From the NCBI GenBank assembly GCA_900315075.1, contig OMXV01000005.1, positions 1 to 64,000 on the forward strand: a DNA stretch of 64,000 nt. Direction: 5' to 3'. This DNA is from an uncultured Prevotellaceae bacterium (GTDB taxonomy: Bacteria > Bacteroidota > Bacteroidia > Bacteroidales > Bacteroidaceae). Positions 1-8,200 of the stretch are shown in pieces. The notes beneath the pieces are model-generated. The model did not search any database. It was not told the DNA's origin and saw nothing but the letters and a program-made list of their open reading frames with translations. The position numbers were made by a program, and so were the translations under genes. Position 1 is the first letter of the stretch, and each line of letters begins with the position of its first letter.

Positions 1-878
1 ATGTGAGGAAGGCTTCTCATCAGGAGATGCGCTCCTTGGTTTGTGCACAGTGCCATGTGGAGTATTACTTCATCAAACCCGACGACCCGAAGAATCCCGT
101 CAAGGCCAACTACCTGGTCTTCCCACAGCACTATGGTCTGACTTGCGAGGCAGCAGAGAAATGGTTTGACGAGATTGGTTTTTACGACTATATCCATCCG
201 TTGTCCAAGACCAAGATTCTGAAAGCCCAGCATCCGGGCTGGGAGATGTCGCAACAGGGCATCCATGCCCAGCGTGGTGTCAGTTGTGCCGACTGCCACA
301 TGCCCTATAAGAGCGAGGGAGGTGTGAAGTTCTCCGACCATCAAATCATGTCGCCGCTGGCTAAGATAGATCGTACCTGTCAGACATGTCACCGTCAGGA
401 TGCTGAGGTGCTGCGCCAAAATGTCTATGAGCGTCAGGAGAAATGTAACGAGGTTCGCAACCGTGCTGAGCAAGAGTTGGCACGTGCCCACTTCGAAGCG
501 AAGTTCATTATCGACAAGGGGGCCACTGAAGCAGAGATGGCTCCCATACAGGCTCTTTTGCGCAAGAGCCAATGGCGCTGGGACTATGCCATCGCCTCCC
601 ACGGTGCCACCTTCCATGCTCCTCAGGAGGTGACCCGTCTGCTCTCTCACTCTGTAGATTATGCTCAACAGGCACGTCTGCTGATTGCCCGTGTGGCTGC
701 CAAGTATGGACACTTCGGCGAGATTCCCGTACCCGACTATTCCACTAAGGCGAAGGCTCAGGCCGCCATTGGTCTCGATATGAAGACCTTGAATGCCAAC
801 AAACAGCGTTTCCTGCAAGAGATTGAGCCTAAATGGATAGAGGAAGCCAAAAAGAACGGCAAACTCGTATTACTCTGA
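1..878 (+). CDS. nrfA: Cytochrome c552, ammonia-forming nitrite reductase (C-terminal part)
   Basis: This is the periplasmic pentaheme enzyme that reduces nitrite to ammonium with six electrons. The 5' end lies outside the window; reading from base 3, 291 residues remain. Three heme-binding motifs are visible: CAQCH (residues 14-18 of the fragment), CADCH (95-99) and CQTCH (126-130). CAQCH followed by VEYYF is the family signature around the third heme, with the calcium-ligand Glu and active-site Tyr. KAQHPGW (around 74-80) matches the conserved Lys/Gln calcium-site and active-site His segment. The missing part should hold the CxxCK catalytic heme and one more CxxCH. The stop codon overlaps the next start (TGATG), so it is probably translationally coupled to the two cytochrome c assembly genes downstream. 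The assignment is firm from motifs and context. Confidence 0.96.
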   Translation, partial: VRKASHQEMRSLVCAQCHVEYYFIKPDDPKNPVKANYLVFPQHYGLTCEAAEKWFDEIGFYDYIHPLSKTKILKAQHPGWEMSQQGIHAQRGVSCADCHMPYKSEGGVKFSDHQIMSPLAKIDRTCQTCHRQDAEVLRQNVYERQEKCNEVRNRAEQELARAHFEAKFIIDKGATEAEMAPIQALLRKSQWRWDYAIASHGATFHAPQEVTRLLSHSVDYAQQARLLIARVAAKYGHFGEIPVPDYSTKAKAQAAIGLDMKTLNANKQRFLQEIEPKWIEEAKKNGKLVLL

Positions 879-1759
879 TGTGGAACAAGCCATGGACACT
901 CCGTGAAGGCTTTATCATCTGTTGTGGCCTGGTAGTGGCAGGACTGATGCTCGAACTGAGTGTCGGCCCTGTCGTTTGGGATTTGTTTGCCTGGCCTGCC
1001 AATGCTATCGTGCTAGCAGGCCTTATAGTGCTGTGTGTCAGCATCTACTTGCTCCGTCGATGGGTGTATGCCTTCCGTTTTCTAAGCACCTACCACGCGG
1101 CAGTGCCGGCGCTACTCTTCGCGGTGGCTATTACCGTCATCATGGGGCTCACTCGCCAAAGCGTCAACGGAGCATGGATTTACAACATGCTTTCTTTCTG
1201 GCCTTTTGTGCTGGTGTATGTCTATATCACCGTCATACTATCCCAAGTCATCATCCACCATACCCTGCATTTCCGCTGGTGGCGCGACATTCCTTTCCTG
1301 CTCAACCATCTCGGCCTCTTCATTGCTATCACCACAGCCACTCTGGGCAACGCTGACATGCAACGTCTGAAGATGATCACCGCCATCGGTGAACCAGAGT
1401 GGCGAGCCCTTGGCGATGGTGGTGCGGTCAAGGAACTCCCCCTCGCCATCGAACTGAAACGATTCATCATGGAGGAGTATGACGACGGCACCCCCAAGCG
1501 CTTCGCCTCTGAGGTGCAGATTCTGACCAAAACGGGCAAGAACATTCAAGCCACTGTCGATGTGAACAAACCTATCGAGGTGGAGGGATGGAAAATCTAT
1601 CAATATGGCTATGATACTGCGATGGGTAGTATGAGTAACATAAGCATCCTGGAACTGGTGAGTGACCCTTGGTTGCCAGCAGTCTATACCGGTATCTACA
1701 TGATGTTGGCGGGCGCAGTTTGTATGTTTGTCTTTGGAGTGAGGAGGAGTAAGAAATGA
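878..1759 (+). CDS. ResB-like cytochrome c biogenesis membrane protein
   Basis: Predicted 293-residue inner-membrane protein, probably the ResB/CcsB-like partner in system II heme delivery for c-type cytochromes. The start used is the ATG at 878, which overlaps the nrfA stop by one base; an in-frame ATG at 833 would lie inside nrfA and is less likely. Four hydrophobic segments appear early (about residues 10-30, 38-55, 70-90, 105-130), then a further one, then a soluble periplasmic portion (about 155-255) with VEGWKIYQYGYD, which resembles the ResB beta-rich domain, and a last membrane helix near the C-terminus. It is shorter than canonical ResB. It ends in an ATGA overlap with the CcsA-like gene. 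Together with nrfA this looks like a dedicated maturation unit for the nitrite reductase. Confidence 0.85.
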   Translation: MWNKPWTLREGFIICCGLVVAGLMLELSVGPVVWDLFAWPANAIVLAGLIVLCVSIYLLRRWVYAFRFLSTYHAAVPALLFAVAITVIMGLTRQSVNGAWIYNMLSFWPFVLVYVYITVILSQVIIHHTLHFRWWRDIPFLLNHLGLFIAITTATLGNADMQRLKMITAIGEPEWRALGDGGAVKELPLAIELKRFIMEEYDDGTPKRFASEVQILTKTGKNIQATVDVNKPIEVEGWKIYQYGYDTAMGSMSNISILELVSDPWLPAVYTGIYMMLAGAVCMFVFGVRRSKK

Positions 1760-2541
1760 GTTGGGACCAATTTGTCTATTTTGCTTTTGTGGCACTGCTG
1801 TTATGGATAGCGGGAGCCGTCGGAGCATGGAAAGAAAAGAGCCGCACCGCCTTTCTTTTCACTGCGGTAGGCCTGGCTGTGTTTTTCTGCTACATCCTTC
1901 TTATGTGGGTGTCCTTGGAACGCCCACCACTCCGCACCATGGGTGAAACCCGACTGTGGTATTCCTTTTTCCTGCCACTGGCAGGCCTCATGGTCTATAG
2001 CCGGTGGAAATACAAGTGGATACTCACTTTCTCGACCATCCTGGCCACCGTCTTTATCTGCGTCAATCTCTTCAAGCCTGAGATTCACTCCAAGACCCTG
2101 ATGCCCGCGCTCCAAAGCCCTTGGTTCGCCCCCCATGTCATCGTCTATATGTTTGCCTACGCCCTCCTCGGTGCCGCCACCGTCATGGCGCTCTATTTGC
2201 TGTTTTTCAAGAAAGACCATGCGTCGGAAGATGAGATGGTAATCACTGACAACCTCGTATATGTCGGACTGGCTTTCATGACCATCGGCATGCTCTTCGG
2301 TGCTTTGTGGGCCAAAGAGGCTTGGGGGCACTACTGGTCATGGGATCCTAAAGAAACATGGGCGGCCATCACCTGGTTTGCCTATTTGGCCTACATCCAT
2401 TATCGTCTGATGCCTTTACACCGTCAACGTCTGTCACTTTGGTTGCTCATTGTTGCTTTCATCCTGCTCCAAATGTGCTGGTGGGGCATCAATTACTTGC
2501 CATCCGCTCAGGGGAGTTCAGTGCATACCTACTCTGCTTGA
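1756..2541 (+). CDS. ccsA: CcsA/ResC-type cytochrome c assembly protein
   Basis: A 261-residue multi-pass membrane protein of the cytochrome c assembly (CcmC/CcsA) family, which exports and handles heme for attachment to CxxCH motifs. The tryptophan-rich WWD signature is plain: WGHYWSWDPKETWAAITW at about residues 197-214, with flanking His residues suited to heme ligation. About eight hydrophobic segments are present. Its start overlaps the stop of the ResB-like gene (ATGA at 1756-1759), so the three genes form one translationally coupled operon behind nrfA. In many Bacteroidota ResB and CcsA are fused or adjacent, which fits. Confidence 0.93.
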   Translation: MSWDQFVYFAFVALLLWIAGAVGAWKEKSRTAFLFTAVGLAVFFCYILLMWVSLERPPLRTMGETRLWYSFFLPLAGLMVYSRWKYKWILTFSTILATVFICVNLFKPEIHSKTLMPALQSPWFAPHVIVYMFAYALLGAATVMALYLLFFKKDHASEDEMVITDNLVYVGLAFMTIGMLFGALWAKEAWGHYWSWDPKETWAAITWFAYLAYIHYRLMPLHRQRLSLWLLIVAFILLQMCWWGINYLPSAQGSSVHTYSA

Positions 2542-2545
2542 TATT

Positions 2546-2571
2546 TCCGATTCCAACCATTGTGAATCGGA
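2546..2571 (+). terminator. Weak hairpin after the nrfA-ccsA operon
   Basis: An 8-bp perfect stem (2546-2553 with 2564-2571) and 10-nt loop lie just after the ccsA stop and before the convergent xylanase end. The following bases are only mildly T-rich (ggtgtttcttt), so termination activity is uncertain. Confidence 0.35.
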
Positions 2572-2644
2572 GGTGTTTCTTTGAGTGAGGAGTCGGATTT
2601 GAGCTGAACGAGCAGCGCCGAACTTGCTTGGACTATGCCGAGTC

Positions 2645-4492
2645 TCACTTAATCACGACCTTCTTGCCGCTGACAATGTAGATGCCGGAAGGAAGCTCGT
2701 CAAGCGATGCCGCTTGCATTCGCATACCATTGAGGTTGTGGATTCCCATTGAAATGTCAATAGCTTTGTCGGTTTCAACGCTGTCAATGCTGGACGGCTC
2801 ACCACCATTCAGTCCGCGAACAAATCCGGCATAGGCATGTTTGCGGTAGTAGTTGATGTCCCATATACCCACTGGCTCGCCACCACGCCATCCGCTGTTT
2901 TCAGGAGCGTCGGTGGTACACCACTGACAAATGCCCCACTGCTGTTCGGGTGGGATGAGACGGAAATATTCCTTGATAATCCACTCGTAGAAGTCGGCCA
3001 TTTTCTTATGCTCGGCTTCGGTCAGTTGTTCAGTCTTGACAGATGGCCCCCATCTGTTAGAACCGCGCACATAACCCATGTCCATCTCGCTCACGCGTAC
3101 AAGTTTACCTGAATTGGCCATGAGCTGGAACATCTTGGTGATGTGGCTTTTGATATTATTCTGGTAAGTTGCGTTTTCAAAGCAACTGATATGCATTTGC
3201 GTGCCGATACCGTCAATATGGGTTACACCGTCAGACTCCCACTTCTTTATCCAGTTGATGAGAGACTTCAGTTTCTTGTTGTCATCCCAATCGGACTCGA
3301 GGTTGTAGTCGTTGATGAAAAGCACTATGTCCTCGGGACCATATTGACGAGCCAGACGACAGGCCTGACGCACATATTCAAGGTCGCCCATGTAGTCCTG
3401 CCAGTAGAATGCGCTACCGCCGACATCCCATGTGCCACTGTTATAGCCCTCGGAGTGTTGCAGCAGATAATTGCCCTGGCCATCATTGCCATCACCCGAG
3501 ATGGGCTCGTTGACGAGGTCCCATGCCTTTACCTTACCGTCGCAAGCCTCCATCATACCCTTTATCCACTTGTCCATGGCCCAGACGAGGGTGTCATGAC
3601 GCTCTTCCTCTGTCAGTGGGACAGTTTGAGGTACGTTACCTTCAAAAGTGATGCTCTTGATACACACTTCACCTATGTAGTTGGGAATATGCAGCAATAT
3701 GAAACTACTCTCCATAGTTGGCGTAATGTTCACATCCACATCATTCCACTCGGTGGTGAAATTTACGCTAAAATTGGCGCCGCCTCCCCAGTCTCCCAAA
3801 CGGCCATCCAACTTGCCTGACTTAGTTCCCTTGACGGTCATGGTCATCTTGTATGTCTTGCCTGTGGTAAGGAGAATATCAGACATAGGCACAAACTGCA
3901 CCTGCCATGGATACGATTTCGTGGTTTTCACGACAAGGCCATTTGTGGCGTCAAAACTGATGGTATAACCCCACTCTGATTCATTCGCCTTCCAACCAAC
4001 GTTCTGGTTGCTACGGAAGTCTTTGCTGGCAACCACAGACCATACTTCCTCACCTCCTTCAACCGGTCTGTCGGCAAGGAGTTTCAGCAGCCAGCCTTTT
4101 GGCTGCTGTGAGTGCCATGCGAGGGTGTGTCCATAGACGTTAAGTCCGGCATTGGTGGCAGCAGTCACATAGTTCTTCACGGTGGTGAAGTTCATGTTGC
4201 CATTGCCATCCACACAACTCGACATTTTCATGGCATTGCCAGCAACCGTCTCGGTAAAGTTCTTGTTAATCAGGTTTTTGTACGTCGTGTTGTTGAGATA
4301 CCTGTCAACAGTTGTATCGGCACCGAGTTTGAAATTGTGGTACTTAGAGTAGTCTATGTATTCTTTGAGAGCCTGATACTCGTCCAAGTATCGGTAGTTG
4401 TCATCGTTAGGCTTGCCCAACTCATAATTCTCCTGTGCCATAGCAGAGATAGACAAACCGACCATTAGTAGTAATAAGTGCAATTTCTTCAT
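2645..4492 (-). CDS. Secreted GH10 endo-1,4-beta-xylanase with inserted carbohydrate-binding module
   Basis: Hydrolyses internal beta-1,4 bonds of xylan outside the cytoplasm. The 615-residue protein has a signal peptide (1-19, ending AMA-QE). The GH10 barrel begins around residue 50; GHTLAWHSQQPKGW (121-134) is the third-strand signature. Residues about 145-285 are not GH10-like and look like a CBM4/CBM22-type beta-sandwich inserted into the barrel, an arrangement known from Bacteroidales Xyn10 enzymes. The barrel resumes with the acid/base Glu329 (DLVNEP), HIDGIGTQMH (425-434) and the nucleophile Glu469 (RVSEMD). The last ~40 residues (NLNGMRM ... SGIYIVSGKKVVIK) form a type IX-like sorting or anchoring tail. 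The gene stands alone and converges on ccsA. A TAATTTTG -7 box (4587-4594, minus strand) could start transcription about 90 bases upstream. Confidence 0.95.
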   Translation of the reverse strand: MKKLHLLLLMVGLSISAMAQENYELGKPNDDNYRYLDEYQALKEYIDYSKYHNFKLGADTTVDRYLNNTTYKNLINKNFTETVAGNAMKMSSCVDGNGNMNFTTVKNYVTAATNAGLNVYGHTLAWHSQQPKGWLLKLLADRPVEGGEEVWSVVASKDFRSNQNVGWKANESEWGYTISFDATNGLVVKTTKSYPWQVQFVPMSDILLTTGKTYKMTMTVKGTKSGKLDGRLGDWGGGANFSVNFTTEWNDVDVNITPTMESSFILLHIPNYIGEVCIKSITFEGNVPQTVPLTEEERHDTLVWAMDKWIKGMMEACDGKVKAWDLVNEPISGDGNDGQGNYLLQHSEGYNSGTWDVGGSAFYWQDYMGDLEYVRQACRLARQYGPEDIVLFINDYNLESDWDDNKKLKSLINWIKKWESDGVTHIDGIGTQMHISCFENATYQNNIKSHITKMFQLMANSGKLVRVSEMDMGYVRGSNRWGPSVKTEQLTEAEHKKMADFYEWIIKEYFRLIPPEQQWGICQWCTTDAPENSGWRGGEPVGIWDINYYRKHAYAGFVRGLNGGEPSSIDSVETDKAIDISMGIHNLNGMRMQAASLDELPSGIYIVSGKKVVIK

Positions 4493-4586
4493 AATCTAAT
4501 TAAAATTTCTAATGGGAGAGCAAAACCATTCGGAAAGAATCCTTGTTTTTCCTTCCTAGTTGTTGACTGTATAATTAAAGATGCCA

Positions 4587-4594
4587 CAAAATTA
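4587..4594 (-). promoter_or_regulatory. Candidate -7 box of the xylanase gene
   Basis: On the minus strand this reads TAATTTTG and matches the Bacteroidota -7 consensus TAnnTTTG. No clear TTTG is found at the usual distance upstream, so it is only a partial promoter match. Confidence 0.35.
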
Positions 4595-4682
4595 CAATTT
4601 AATGAAGAAAAACCATCATTCTTCTTCTTTATAAATATCAAAAAACTAAGTATTTGATTCCAAATACTTAGTTTTGAAAGAG

Positions 4683-4757
4683 TAGGGACGATCGGACTCG
4701 AACCGATGACCTCTTCAATGTGACTGAAGCGCTCTAAACCAGCTGAGCTACGCCCCT
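4683..4757 (-). tRNA. tRNA-Val (anticodon CAC)
   Basis: The 75-nt reverse-complement folds as a full cloverleaf: acceptor AGGGGCG with CGTCCCT (one G-T pair), D stem GCTC/GAGC, anticodon stem CTTCA/TGAAG, T arm ATCGG-TTCGAGT-CCGAT and discriminator A73. The anticodon loop is GTCACAT, giving CAC at positions 34-36 (valine, codon GUG). G at 32 and T at 38 are unusual for this loop. The 3' CCA is not encoded. It lies between the xylanase and the repeat-protein gene on the same strand. Confidence 0.93.
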
Positions 4758-4784
4758 ATATTAAAGCGATACTACATTTTTTTG

Positions 4785-4811
4785 AATCGCCAAAGTTTTT
4801 GGCGATTTTTT
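4785..4811 (+). terminator. Orphan intrinsic terminator pointing along the + strand
   Basis: Stem AATCGCCAAA (4785-4794) pairs with TTTGGCGATT (4798-4807) around a 3-nt loop and runs into a T tract on the + strand. On the minus strand the hairpin is followed by an A tract instead, so it would not terminate the minus-strand repeat-protein gene. No + strand gene lies upstream. Confidence 0.6.
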
Positions 4812-4846
4812 TCTAAAAAAGACATCTGGAAGGCTTACTGTGCCTA

Positions 4847-5254
4847 TTATTTGAAAAAATCGAAGAAGAAAAATACCGCAGCATACTTCTTGTCGATATC
4901 TTTGGCATACCCGAGAGTAGAATAATTTCGGTCCACCAATCTTCCGTCATCTCTAATATATCCGAGTGTAGAATAATTGCGGTCAACCACTCTTCCGTCG
5001 TCTCTGATATATCCGAGAGTAGAGTAATTGCGGTCAACCACTCTTCCATCGTCCCTGACATATCCAAGGGTGGCGTAATTGCGGTCAACCACTCTTCCAT
5101 CATCCCTGACATATCCAAGGGTAGAATAATTGCGGTCCATCACTCGTCCATTGTTATTCATGTGCCCGACTGTCGAATGGTTTCGATCGGTAAATGTCTG
5201 CGCTTGGCAAACTATAGCCAGTATCAGCGTCAAAATAGTAAATAGTTTTCTCAT
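4847..5254 (-). CDS. Secreted 17-residue-repeat protein, beta-flower-like
   Basis: 135 residues. A signal peptide (1-18, ending CQA) is followed by about five and a half copies of a 17-residue unit, residues 23-124, consensus DRNYSTLGYVRDDGRVV. The first copy (DRNHSTVGHMNNNGRVM) and the last are degenerate; the middle four are nearly identical. The repeat closely resembles the GY-(I/V)-x-D-DGR-(V/I)-xD units of the small Bacteroidota proteins described as beta-flower folds (recognition from memory, not a search). The C-terminus ends with a run of Phe. The function of such proteins is unknown. The 51-bp DNA repeats are also very similar to each other, so copy number may vary by slippage or recombination. 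Confidence 0.8.
   Translation of the reverse strand: MRKLFTILTLILAIVCQAQTFTDRNHSTVGHMNNNGRVMDRNYSTLGYVRDDGRVVDRNYATLGYVRDDGRVVDRNYSTLGYIRDDGRVVDRNYSTLGYIRDDGRLVDRNYSTLGYAKDIDKKYAAVFFFFDFFK
4883..5188 (-). repeat. 51-bp in-frame tandem repeat, ~6 units
   Basis: Six consecutive 51-bp units inside the repeat-protein gene encode the 17-residue motif. Units 2-5 differ at only a few positions, including silent changes, which suggests recent expansion or gene-conversion-like homogenisation. Confidence 0.9.
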
Positions 5255-5583
5255 TTTATCAGGTTTGGGGTTTAGGAGTTAGGAGTTAGGAGTTAGGAGT
5301 TAGAAGTTAGGAGTTAGGAGTTAGAAGTTAGGAGTTAGGAGTTAGGAGTTAGGAGTTAGAAGTTAGGAGTTAGAAGTTAGAAGTTAGAAGTTAGGAGTTA
5401 GGAGTTAGAAGTAAGAGGTTAGAGATTACTCTTGTTGCTTTCGAAAGACTGATTACAACGACAGCAAAACCGTCACATATGGAGAAATACTCAATTTTCC
5501 ATCTTCAATTTTCAATTTTCCATCTTCAATCTTCAACAGAATTGTCCCTATAACTACCTTTTAACTACTTTTCATATACTTTG
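5255..5583. other. Gene-free stretch of repeats
   Basis: These 329 bases between the repeat-protein gene and the L,D-transpeptidase gene hold the heptamer array (5272-5424), then an unrelated stretch, then CAATTTTCAATCTT-type phrases (about 5494-5538) and a CCTTTTAACTACTTTT phrase (5555-5572). No credible reading frame is seen. Confidence 0.8.
5272..5424. repeat. Heptamer tandem array GGAGTTA/GAAGTTA (~20 units)
   Basis: About twenty head-to-tail 7-bp units alternate between GGAGTTA and GAAGTTA, with decaying units at the right edge (gtaagaggttagag). The array lies just upstream of the repeat-protein gene on its 5' side (the gene is on the minus strand and starts at 5254), so copy number could affect its promoter spacing. 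Confidence 0.95.
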
Positions 5584-6348
5584 TCAACTTACTTTCTTCG
5601 GATTCAGATGTCGCTTGCGCTTAATGGCTTGTTTGCGCATCGCGTTTACTTCAAAGGGAAGGTCGTCCACGTCCTCGGCTTTGATAACTACTTTCATACC
5701 CTCAAAAGTGTAGTTTTCGCGTAGGTCGATGATGTCGGCGTCGAGCAGACGGATACAGCCTTCACTGGCACGGCCAGGTACGCTCTCCTCGTTGTTAGTG
5801 CTGCCGTGGATGCCAATGCCTTTATGACCATGGGTGTCAAGGCGGTGGAAATAAGCTCCATATGACTTGATAGGGCCACGGCCGTCGCCGAAGTCATGCT
5901 CCCATGTCGAGGCATCTGCAATTTGAGTGATGATAAAAGGATTATCCATAGTGCAATGTGGAGTACGCATGTCGCCTTCTTTCTCCTTCTGTCCCTTGTT
6001 TAAAGCAAAACAACAGTCATAACGGGCAAGCATCACAGTGTCGGCATCCTGCGCTTCATAGACATAGAGATAATAGTCTTTTTTCGACATGACGATAAAG
6101 CAGTTCTCGCGATTCTTCATCAGTTCTGGGTGACTGATGCGCTCATCTTTGTCTATGCGGATGGCTTTATTGCCATGGTCGTCTACCACCTTTTCCTGAA
6201 TTTCATCGCCTGAATAGACCAATCCGTCGGCGGAAGGTTTTCCAGGTTTGTCACCATCAGAAGATTTTTTTGTGTCACAACTATTGAGTCCTACTATCAT
6301 GCAGGATGCGAATACCGTCAGCAGCAGACTTTTCACACAGATTTTCAT
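5584..6348 (-). CDS. L,D-transpeptidase (YkuD) lipoprotein
   Basis: 254 residues with a lipoprotein signal: hydrophobic 5-20 and lipobox LNSC with Cys24 as the lipidated residue. The YkuD catalytic signature is at 181-201: HGSTNN followed by the SEGCIRL box with nucleophile Cys198 and His181. Enzymes of this family form 3-3 cross-links in peptidoglycan or attach proteins to it. The segment from 83 to 160 (SKKDYYLYVYEAQ and on) is the typical beta-rich lead-in of the domain. The tail 235-254 is very basic (KRKRHLNPKK). It is a single gene; the gap on its 3' side is the repeat stretch. Confidence 0.9.
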   Translation of the reverse strand: MKICVKSLLLTVFASCMIVGLNSCDTKKSSDGDKPGKPSADGLVYSGDEIQEKVVDDHGNKAIRIDKDERISHPELMKNRENCFIVMSKKDYYLYVYEAQDADTVMLARYDCCFALNKGQKEKEGDMRTPHCTMDNPFIITQIADASTWEHDFGDGRGPIKSYGAYFHRLDTHGHKGIGIHGSTNNEESVPGRASEGCIRLLDADIIDLRENYTFEGMKVVIKAEDVDDLPFEVNAMRKQAIKRKRHLNPKKVS

Positions 6349-6438
6349 TTCCTGTTATCAAATTCGTTTCTATCGGCAAAAATAGGAAAAAAACTCCACT
6401 GTCACAAATATTTCACAGTTTTTCGTAGGTAAATATAG

Positions 6439-6475
6439 CACAGAGGCACAAAGAATCAATCTCTGTGCCTCTGTG
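6439..6475 (-). terminator. Hairpin after uxaB, built from CACAGAGGCACA phrase
   Basis: A 12-bp perfect stem (6439-6450 with 6464-6475) and 13-nt loop follow the uxaB stop. There is no strong T tract. The arm is the CACAGAGGCACA phrase seen also near 14142-14170 and 18399-18424. Confidence 0.4.
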
Positions 6476-6502
6476 TAACAATATTATATATTAGTAATAT
6501 GC

Positions 6503-7981
6503 TTAGAGAATGGTCTTCACGGCCTCAAGCATGCCTTTCTCTTGAATCAGGTCGAGGTCTTTCTTCACCAGTTCAGCAAGTCCTGCGATATTGTGCAAAT
6601 CCTCACCCCAGATGCTGGTGGCGGAGAGCACACCATCGGTCACTTTCTGTGTGTCGCCGGTAGCCCAGAGTTCTTTCAGCAGGTCCATGATGTCCTGTGC
6701 GTCGTTGGGAACAATCTCGGTACCGTCCTCACGCACACCACCTTTGTAGTAAGTGATGATAGCGGCCAGACCCATCACCAGACCCTGTGGCAATTCGCCC
6801 TTGCGCTCCAGATATACTTTCACGCCAGGGAGGTCGCGGGCGCAGAACTTCGGGAAAGAGTTGAGCATGATGCTCGTCACCTGATGGTCTACGAATGGGT
6901 TGTTGAAGCGCTCCAGCACGTCAGCAGCAAACTGTCGCAGTTCGTCCATCGGGAGGTTGAGGGTCTCCATTAGCTCCTCAAACTGCACTTTGTGGATATA
7001 TTTGCCGATCACTTCGTGGTTGCAGGCATCGCGAACAATGTTCACGCCACTCAGGAATGCCACTGGTGACAGCACGGTGTGTGGGCCATTGAGCAACGTC
7101 ACCTTGCGCTCATGGTATGGCTTCTCACTCTCAGCAATGAGTACGTGGAGGCCGGCCTTCTCTGCAGGGAACTCTTCGCGCAACTCCTCACATGTCATAT
7201 TCTCTGCCTTCTCAATCACCCAAAGGTGGAAAATCTCGCCCTGTACCACGAGGTTGTCCTTGTAGCTGATTTTCTGCTGTATCTCGGCAATTTCCTTGCG
7301 TGGGAAGCCTGGCACGATACGGTCAACCAGAGTTGCGCATACATAGCAATATTTTGTGAACCACTCCTTGAAGCCTTCGTAGTTGGCACCGAAGTCATCT
7401 TTCCAGAGTTCGATGTATTTGTATATGCAGTCTTTCAGATGATGGCCGTTGAGGAAAATCAGCTCGCAAGGCATGATGATAAGGCCCTTGGTGGGGTCAC
7501 CCTCAAAAGTCTGATAGCGGCGATAGAGCAGTTGCACCAATTTGCCAGGATAACTGCTTGCGGGGGCATCGCTCAGTTTGCAAGTGTCGTCGAAGGCGAT
7601 GCCAGCTTCGGTGGTATTGGAAATCACGAAGCGAATCTCAGGCTGGTCGGCCAGAGCCAGGTAGGCCCAGTTCTGGGTATAGGGGTTGATGGCGCGTGAG
7701 ATGACGTCGATGCGCTCAAGGGTATTCACGGCTTCGCCATTCTCACGACCTTGCAGGTTGACATGATACAGACAGTCCTGACCGTTGAGCCAGTCCACCA
7801 TACCGCGTTCGATGGGCTGTACCACCACCACGCTACCGTTGAAATCGGTGCGCTGGTTCATGTTCCAAAGAATCCAGTCCACGAAGCAACGAAGGAAGTT
7901 ACCCTCACCAAACTGAATGACTTTCTCGGGCATCACACTCTTAGGAGCGGTGCGCTTGTTTAATTCTTGCAATTTTTTCAT
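6503..7981 (-). CDS. uxaB: Tagaturonate reductase (altronate oxidoreductase)
   Basis: Cytoplasmic NAD-dependent enzyme of the mannitol dehydrogenase/polyol family that interconverts D-tagaturonate and D-altronate in galacturonate breakdown. The 492-residue length fits UxaB (about 480). The N-terminal nucleotide-binding segment VIQFGEGNFLRCFVDW (residues about 21-36) and VVVVQPIERG match UxaB closely; the helical C-terminal domain starts near residue 275. The gene lies in the same direction as uxuA and uxuB but is separated from them by the restriction-modification gene and a 200-bp palindromic element. A promoter with TATCTTTG is 50 bases upstream. Confidence 0.93.
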   Translation of the reverse strand: MKKLQELNKRTAPKSVMPEKVIQFGEGNFLRCFVDWILWNMNQRTDFNGSVVVVQPIERGMVDWLNGQDCLYHVNLQGRENGEAVNTLERIDVISRAINPYTQNWAYLALADQPEIRFVISNTTEAGIAFDDTCKLSDAPASSYPGKLVQLLYRRYQTFEGDPTKGLIIMPCELIFLNGHHLKDCIYKYIELWKDDFGANYEGFKEWFTKYCYVCATLVDRIVPGFPRKEIAEIQQKISYKDNLVVQGEIFHLWVIEKAENMTCEELREEFPAEKAGLHVLIAESEKPYHERKVTLLNGPHTVLSPVAFLSGVNIVRDACNHEVIGKYIHKVQFEELMETLNLPMDELRQFAADVLERFNNPFVDHQVTSIMLNSFPKFCARDLPGVKVYLERKGELPQGLVMGLAAIITYYKGGVREDGTEIVPNDAQDIMDLLKELWATGDTQKVTDGVLSATSIWGEDLHNIAGLAELVKKDLDLIQEKGMLEAVKTIL

Positions 7982-8030
7982 TTGTTTTATAGATTAATAC
8001 GTTTGTTTTTCTCTTTTGTTTTTCGTGGTG

Positions 8031-8061
8031 CAAAGATACATCTTTTTCCACAGAAAACAAT
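8031..8061 (-). promoter_or_regulatory. uxaB promoter
   Basis: On the minus strand a TATCTTTG -7 box (8031-8038) lies 19 bases downstream of ATTG (8058-8061), a near-match to the -33 TTTG. Transcription would start about 45 bases before the uxaB ATG. Confidence 0.6.
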
Positions 8062-8200
8062 CGTTTCCTACTCACAAAAAAACGTAAAGGTTTGCGAAAG
8101 AGGAATAATAATAATCCTTTTGCTTTTAGAGACCTACAAATGAGTGATTTGATTAATGAGAAAAGGAACATGCACCTAATGCCTATTTGGTGCAATGGAT

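Noticed and set aside
3143-3820. Long + strand frame opposite the xylanase gene
   Set aside because: It is the antisense shadow of a GH10 gene whose catalytic motifs are intact on the other strand.
4883-5424. Possible CRISPR array
   Set aside because: The 51-bp units are in-frame coding repeats without unique spacers, and the 7-bp array has no spacers. No cas genes are near.
7941-8195. Minus-strand frame of 84 codons upstream of uxaB
   Set aside because: It overlaps the uxaB promoter and start, has low-complexity composition and no recognisable features.
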